Positions 5,880 through 8,536 of a stretch of DNA of 8,536 nucleotides are shown piece by piece (positions within the stretch are counted from its first letter, which is position 1; the number at the start of each line of letters is the position of its first letter). A program made the position numbers and the translations under genes. Where the stretch lies: the NCBI GenBank assembly GCA_030598905.1, contig JAUVPA010000070.1, forward strand, positions 1 through 8,536. The letters are read 5' to 3'. The notes beneath the pieces are model-generated. The model was not told the origin of the DNA and searched no databases. It saw only the letters and a program-made list of their open reading frames with translations. The DNA comes from Acidimicrobiia bacterium (GTDB lineage Bacteria > Actinomycetota > Acidimicrobiia > Spongiisociales > UBA5794).

Positions 5880-6397
5880 CAGGAATCCTCCTCGACGGCT
5901 TCGCCGTCATCGGAGCTGTCAGCTGTCGGCTCTCGGCCGTCGAAATCCTCGGCGGCTTCGCCACCTTCGGAGCTGTCGGCTCTCGGCTCTCGGCTGTCGG
6001 CCGACGCCTCATCGACGGACTCTTCGCTGATCGCTGATGGCTGATCGCCGATACCCGTGTCTTCGCTGATCGCTGATGGCTGATCGCCGACAGCCGTCGA
6101 TTCGGCAACCGCCGAATCGACTGTATGGATGTCGCCCTTGGCTACCCGGAACTGCGTCCAGGCACCGGAGATCTCGAGGAGTTTCTGTGCCCGTTCGGTG
6201 GGCTGGGCGCCGTTGCGGAGCCAATCGACAGCCTTCTCGTTGTCGATCTCGATGAGAGACGGATCTTGGCGCGGATCGTAAAAACCGATCTGATCGATGT
6301 ACCTGCCGTCACGTGGCTTGCGGGAGTCCATCACGACGACGCGATAGGAGGGCTGTTTCTTCTTGCCCATCCGCGTCAGGCGGATCTTCACGGCCAT
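5879..6397 (-). CDS. rpsP: Small ribosomal subunit protein bS16 with repeat-built acidic tail
   Basis: bS16 binds 16S rRNA in the 30S body and is needed for assembly. Residues 1 to about 90 are the normal protein: MAVKIRLTRMGKKKQPSYRVVVMDSRKPRDGRYIDQIGFYDP, then WLRNGAQPTERAQKLL (59-74). The remaining 80 or so residues form a low-complexity, strongly acidic tail (many Asp, Glu, Ser, no aromatic core). It contains two copies of GDQPSAISE (104-112 and 117-125) and two copies of a REPxADSS unit spaced 19 residues apart (136 and 155). Actinobacterial bS16 often carries an acidic or Ala-rich tail, so its presence is not unusual; its construction from heptanucleotide DNA repeats is. The start has GAGGTG 5 nt upstream and AGGAGG further back, both inside the end of ffh, which stops 4 bp before. 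The tail is probably disordered and on the ribosome surface. Confidence 0.96.
   Translation of the reverse strand: MAVKIRLTRMGKKKQPSYRVVVMDSRKPRDGRYIDQIGFYDPRQDPSLIEIDNEKAVDWLRNGAQPTERAQKLLEISGAWTQFRVAKGDIHTVDSAVAESTAVGDQPSAISEDTGIGDQPSAISEESVDEASADSREPRADSSEGGEAAEDFDGREPTADSSDDGEAVEEDS
5887..5892 (-). promoter_or_regulatory. Shine-Dalgarno of the KH-domain gene
   Basis: A perfect AGGAGG on the minus strand 7 nt before ATG 5879, inside the last codons of rpsP. Together with the TGATG stop/start overlap it fixes the start and implies coupled translation. Confidence 0.8.
5915..5942. repeat. Heptanucleotide repeat tract 1 (four units) in rpsP tail
   Basis: Four consecutive 7-bp units on the plus strand of the form GCTGTCR, GCTCTCG or GCCGTCG. 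The block from 5897 recurs 57 bp later (from 5954), giving the 19-residue protein repeat REPxADSS in bS16. Confidence 0.8.
5972..6006. repeat. Heptanucleotide repeat tract 2 (five units) in rpsP tail
   Basis: Five consecutive 7-bp units, two GCTGTCG and two GCTCTCG plus a degenerate GCCGACG. It has the same unit type as tract 1 and lies in the second copy of the 57-bp block. Degeneracy at the last unit, as in the other tracts, suggests decay or an end effect. Confidence 0.8.
6021..6090. repeat. Perfect 31-bp direct repeat, two copies 39 bp apart
   Basis: Positions 6021-6051 and 6060-6090 are identical over 31 bp, with 8 unrelated bp between them. They encode the two GDQPSAISE copies of the bS16 tail. 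The exact identity at DNA level indicates a recent duplication or conversion, not selection on protein sequence alone. Confidence 0.9.
6026..6053. repeat. Heptanucleotide repeat tract 3 (four units) in rpsP tail
   Basis: Four 7-bp units, three of form GCTGATS and a final GCCGATA. This is a second sequence class, differing from GCTGTCG at positions 5-7. The tract lies within the first copy of a perfect 31-bp direct repeat (6021-6051). Confidence 0.85.
6065..6099. repeat. Heptanucleotide repeat tract 4 (five units) in rpsP tail
   Basis: Five 7-bp units: three GCTGATS, then GCCGACA and GCCGTCG. The tract lies mostly within the second copy of the perfect 31-bp direct repeat (6060-6090), offset by 39 bp (13 codons) from the first, so the bS16 frame is kept. 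Confidence 0.85.
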
Positions 6398-6401
6398 TGC
6401 G

Positions 6402-7742
6402 TCACCTCTTCCTCCTGCGGCCGACGCCGGGGATGGCGAGTCCCGGAATGGGGCTCTTCCCTCCGGCGAGGGCCTTCATCATCTTCTGTGCTTCGGAGAA
6501 CTGCTTCAGCACCGCGTTGACGTCCTGCGGTCTCGTTCCCGATCCGGCGGCGATGCGGCGACGGCGGCTCCCCCTGATGATCTTGGGATTCCGCCGCTCG
6601 TGCAGAGTCATCGACCGGATGATGGCTTCGACGCGACCCAGTTGTCGATCGTCGATCTGGACATCGCCGAGAGCCTCTCCAGCGCCCGGGAGCATACCAA
6701 CGAGCTGTTGCAAAGGCCCCATCTTCTTGATCTGTTGGAACTGTTGGAGAAAGTCCTCGAGGTCGAAGGACGCGTCGCGCAGCTTGGCAGCGGCGCGCTC
6801 GGCTTCCTCCTCGTCGAAAGAAGCCTCCGCCTTCTCGATCAGGGTGAGCATGTCACCCATGCCCAGGATCCGCGACGCCATCCGGTCCGGATAGAACACG
6901 TCGATCTCATCGAGTCCCTCACCGAGGCCGACGAACTTGATCGGACAACCGGTCACCTCGCGAGCCGAGATGGCGGCGCCACCGCGTGCATCACCGTCGA
7001 GCTTCGTAAGCACCAGACCGGTGAGGGGGGTTCTCTCCAAGAACCCGGATGCGACGTTGACGGCCTCTTGTCCGGTCATGGCGTCGAGAACGAGGAGCGT
7101 CTCGTCTGGGTCGGCCGCTTTGCGCACCGCTGCCAGCTCCTTCATGAGTTCGTCGTCGATCTGCATTCGCCCGGCCGTGTCGACGATGACGACGTTGAGG
7201 CCCTCCTGTCGAGCGTGTTTGAGAGCGGCCTTGACCAGTCGAGGCGCCGTGGCCCGCCTGTCGACGTACACGTCGACATCGATCTGCCCGCCCAGCGTTT
7301 CTAGCTGATCTATCGCGGCCGGGCGCTGGAGGTCTGCAGCCACGAGAAGCGGGCGACGTCCCGACGACTTGAGGTGCTTGGCGAGCTTGGCTGCTGTCGT
7401 CGTCTTGCCGGACCCCTGGAGTCCAGCGACCAGGATCACGAGCGGTGGGGCCGCCGGCCGTGCCAGCGGTACGGCCTCTTCGCCGAGTGTGACGATCAGC
7501 TCCTCACTCACGATCTTGATGACTTGTTGTCCGGGAGTGAGGCTCTTCGTGACCTCGGTATCCACCGCCCGCTCCCGGACTCGGGCCAGAAGTGACTTGA
7601 CGACTGCGATGTTGACATCCGCCTCGAGGAGTGCGATGCGGACATCGCGCAAGGCCTCGTCCACATCGGCGTCGGTGAGGCGGCCCTTGCCCCGCAGCCG
7701 CACAAAGACGTCGGAAAGCCGTCCGGACAGTGTGTCGAACAT
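6402..7742 (-). CDS. ffh: Signal recognition particle protein Ffh
   Basis: The 446-residue SRP GTPase, which binds signal sequences of nascent membrane and secreted proteins together with 4.5S RNA and docks on FtsY. Numbering from ATG 7742: the N domain helical bundle (about 1-85) contains LTDADVDEALRDVRIALLEADV. The G domain has G1 GLQGSGKTT (107-115), AADLQRPAA, DTAGR (188-192) and TKLDGDARGG (246-255). The Met-rich M domain (about 325-430) carries the RNA-binding signature SRRRRIAAGSGTRPQDVN (392-409), and the protein ends in a basic GRRRKR tail. Length and domains are normal. GTG 7748 is an alternative start; ATG 7742 is preferred because TAGCAT lies 8 nt before it. It heads the rpsP-KH-rimM operon, with 4 bp to rpsP. 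The 4.5S RNA gene is not in the window. Confidence 0.97.
   Translation of the reverse strand: MFDTLSGRLSDVFVRLRGKGRLTDADVDEALRDVRIALLEADVNIAVVKSLLARVRERAVDTEVTKSLTPGQQVIKIVSEELIVTLGEEAVPLARPAAPPLVILVAGLQGSGKTTTAAKLAKHLKSSGRRPLLVAADLQRPAAIDQLETLGGQIDVDVYVDRRATAPRLVKAALKHARQEGLNVVIVDTAGRMQIDDELMKELAAVRKAADPDETLLVLDAMTGQEAVNVASGFLERTPLTGLVLTKLDGDARGGAAISAREVTGCPIKFVGLGEGLDEIDVFYPDRMASRILGMGDMLTLIEKAEASFDEEEAERAAAKLRDASFDLEDFLQQFQQIKKMGPLQQLVGMLPGAGEALGDVQIDDRQLGRVEAIIRSMTLHERRNPKIIRGSRRRRIAAGSGTRPQDVNAVLKQFSEAQKMMKALAGGKSPIPGLAIPGVGRRRKR
6403..6416 (-). promoter_or_regulatory. Shine-Dalgarno region of rpsP within the end of ffh
   Basis: On the minus strand AGGAGG (6416-6411) and GAGGTG (6408-6403) precede ATG 6397 by 13 and 5 nt. 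The purine-rich stretch lies in the last codons of ffh, so ribosomes ending ffh are next to the rpsP start. This strong site contrasts with the lack of one at the operon-leading genes. Confidence 0.75.
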
Positions 7743-7808
7743 CGACACCGATGCTATCGGGCCTTCGACCTCACCACGCGTCGCCGGCTCCGCCTAGCCT
7801 GGCCTTCC
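7743..7808. promoter_or_regulatory. 66-bp divergent promoter region of ffh and upp
   Basis: TAGCAT on the minus strand (7756-7751) lies 8 nt before ffh ATG 7742, and TAGCCT on the plus strand (7795-7800) lies 8 nt before upp ATG 7809. The two hexamers are 38 bp apart, so the -35 zones at 17-bp spacing coincide (about 7772-7779) and the polymerases would compete. No -35 consensus and no Shine-Dalgarno are visible, consistent with leaderless mRNAs. Confidence 0.5.
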
Positions 7809-8426
7809 ATGAACCTCACCGTCATCGACCATCCGCTCACCCGGCACTATCTATCCGTCCTGCGCAACAAGAACACGAACTCCGAGGCGTTTCGCTCCGC
7901 GGCGCGCGGCCTCACATACACACTGGTGGTCGAGGCGACCAAGCGTGTCCCGCTCGAGACCTACGACGTGGAATCACCCCTCGAGGTGACAACGGGCTAC
8001 CGGGTCCATGACGTGGTTGCCGTCGCCGTGCTCCGCGCCGGGCTCGGAATGTTGGACGCCGTCCTCGACATGATCCCCGACATCAAGGTCGGGTTCGCCG
8101 GTGTGCAACGCGACGAAGACACCGCCCAGCCCCAGGAGTACTACGCCAAGCTCCCAGACCTCTCCGAGGCCTCGGTGTTGATACTCGAACCAATGCTCGC
8201 CACCGGGGGGTCGCTGTCGTGGGCGGCCGACAAGGTCAAGTCATCTGGCGCCAGCAACATCACCGCACTCTGCGTGGTCACGGCGCCTGAAGGAGTCAGG
8301 CGGATGTATGAGGACCACCCAGATGTCCACATCGTGGCAGCCGCGCACGACCGCGAGCTCAACGACAAGTACTACATCGTCCCCGGGCTCGGTGACATGG
8401 GCGACCGCCTCTTCGGAACGTTGTGA
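7809..8426 (+). CDS. upp: Uracil phosphoribosyltransferase
   Basis: A 205-residue pyrimidine salvage enzyme making UMP and pyrophosphate from uracil and PRPP in the cytoplasm. Features in order: HPLTRHYLSVLRNKNT (8-23), VAVLRAGLGMLDAVL (72-86, the conserved LRAGLGM), VGFAGVQRDEDTAQPQEYYAKLP (94-116), the PRPP loop LILEPMLATGGS (124-135), VVTAPEGV (156-163) and the C-terminal uracil-binding YIVPGLGDMGDRLFGTL (189-205). Length is normal. The acidic residue opening the PRPP loop is Glu127, where the family usually has Asp (DPMLATGGS). The substitution is conservative and the enzyme is probably active. ATG 7809 is the clear start, 8 nt after TAGCCT. The stop overlaps the next gene's GTG (GTGA). 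Confidence 0.96.
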   Translation: MNLTVIDHPLTRHYLSVLRNKNTNSEAFRSAARGLTYTLVVEATKRVPLETYDVESPLEVTTGYRVHDVVAVAVLRAGLGMLDAVLDMIPDIKVGFAGVQRDEDTAQPQEYYAKLPDLSEASVLILEPMLATGGSLSWAADKVKSSGASNITALCVVTAPEGVRRMYEDHPDVHIVAAAHDRELNDKYYIVPGLGDMGDRLFGTL

Positions 8427-8536
8427 CGGCAAACGACGGCGCCTTCGAGGACTCCGTGTGCAACGTCGTCGCCGCCGTCCCCAGGGGCACGGTGGTCACT
8501 TATGGCGAGGTAGCGGCTGAAGCCGGATACCCCGGA
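8423..8536 (+). CDS. Alkyltransferase-like / MGMT DNA-binding-domain protein, N-terminal part (cut by window edge)
   Basis: Thirty-eight codons from GTG 8423 to the window end: FEDSVCNVVAAVPRGTVVTYGEVAAEAGYPG. This matches the start of the MGMT/Ogt DNA-binding domain (FxxxVxxxVxxVPxGxVxTYGxVAxxAGxP). Because the domain starts within ten residues, it is probably a stand-alone alkyltransferase-like (ATL) protein, which binds O6-alkylguanine and recruits nucleotide excision repair. An MGMT without its N-terminal domain is the alternative. The residue that decides, Cys or Trp in the PCHR/PWHR motif, lies beyond the window. The start shares GTGA with the upp stop, so the two genes are probably translated together. 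Confidence 0.8.
   Translation, partial: MTANDGAFEDSVCNVVAAVPRGTVVTYGEVAAEAGYPG

Noticed and set aside
5915..6099. Repeat cluster considered as a CRISPR array
   Set aside because: The units are 7 bp and tandem, there are no regular unique spacers, no cas genes are nearby, and the tracts lie in frame within rpsP.
5848..6224. Two further minus-strand open frames in the rpsP tail region (5848-6108 and 6009-6224) with runs like SAISHQRSA and TAESREPTA
   Set aside because: They are alternative frames of the heptamer repeats, which lack stops in every minus-strand frame. They explain the open frames without needing genes.

Overview
The window looks like chromosomal DNA from a GC-rich bacterium, most likely an actinobacterium. 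The evidence is the high GC content, frequent GTG starts, a ribosomal protein bS16 with a long acidic tail, a fused isobutyryl-CoA mutase, and an apparent set of leaderless TANNNT promoters. An acidimicrobial-type lineage would fit, but nothing in the sequence fixes the class. There are ten genes, two of them cut by the window edges, and almost no non-coding DNA. No RNA gene, insertion sequence or CRISPR array was seen.

Minus strand, from right to left: ffh (SRP GTPase), rpsP (bS16), a KH-domain RNA-binding protein gene and rimM (16S maturation factor). These form the widely conserved ribosome/SRP cluster, tightly packed and with Shine-Dalgarno sequences at the internal genes. trmD would normally follow rimM. 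Here rimM is followed by icmF (fused cobalamin-dependent acyl-CoA mutase, 1717-5052), then by a lipoprotein-like gene on the opposite strand (840-1709), then by a TetR-family regulator (191-781). Only then comes trmD (1-194, cut by the edge), whose GTG start overlaps the TetR stop as GTGA. A three-gene metabolic/regulatory block therefore sits inside a translation operon.

Plus strand at the right end: upp (uracil phosphoribosyltransferase, 7809-8426), diverging from ffh. A truncated alkyltransferase-like (ATL/MGMT-fold) gene overlaps the upp stop, again as GTGA.

Main observations: (1) All five apparent transcription-unit leaders (ffh, upp, icmF, tetR, lipoprotein) have a TANNNT hexamer 7 or 8 nt before a plausible start codon and no good Shine-Dalgarno, while operon-internal rpsP and the KH gene have strong ones. 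This is the signature of leaderless promoters. (2) The bS16 tail is built from four tracts of heptanucleotide repeats, including a perfect 31-bp direct repeat. (3) A 12-bp perfect palindrome lies between two overlapping divergent promoters upstream of tetR and is a candidate operator. If it is real, trmD may be controlled by a ligand-responsive repressor. (4) The lipoprotein gene lies antisense within an otherwise minus-strand run and meets icmF after only 7 bp with no visible terminator. This raises the possibility of a noncontiguous operon.
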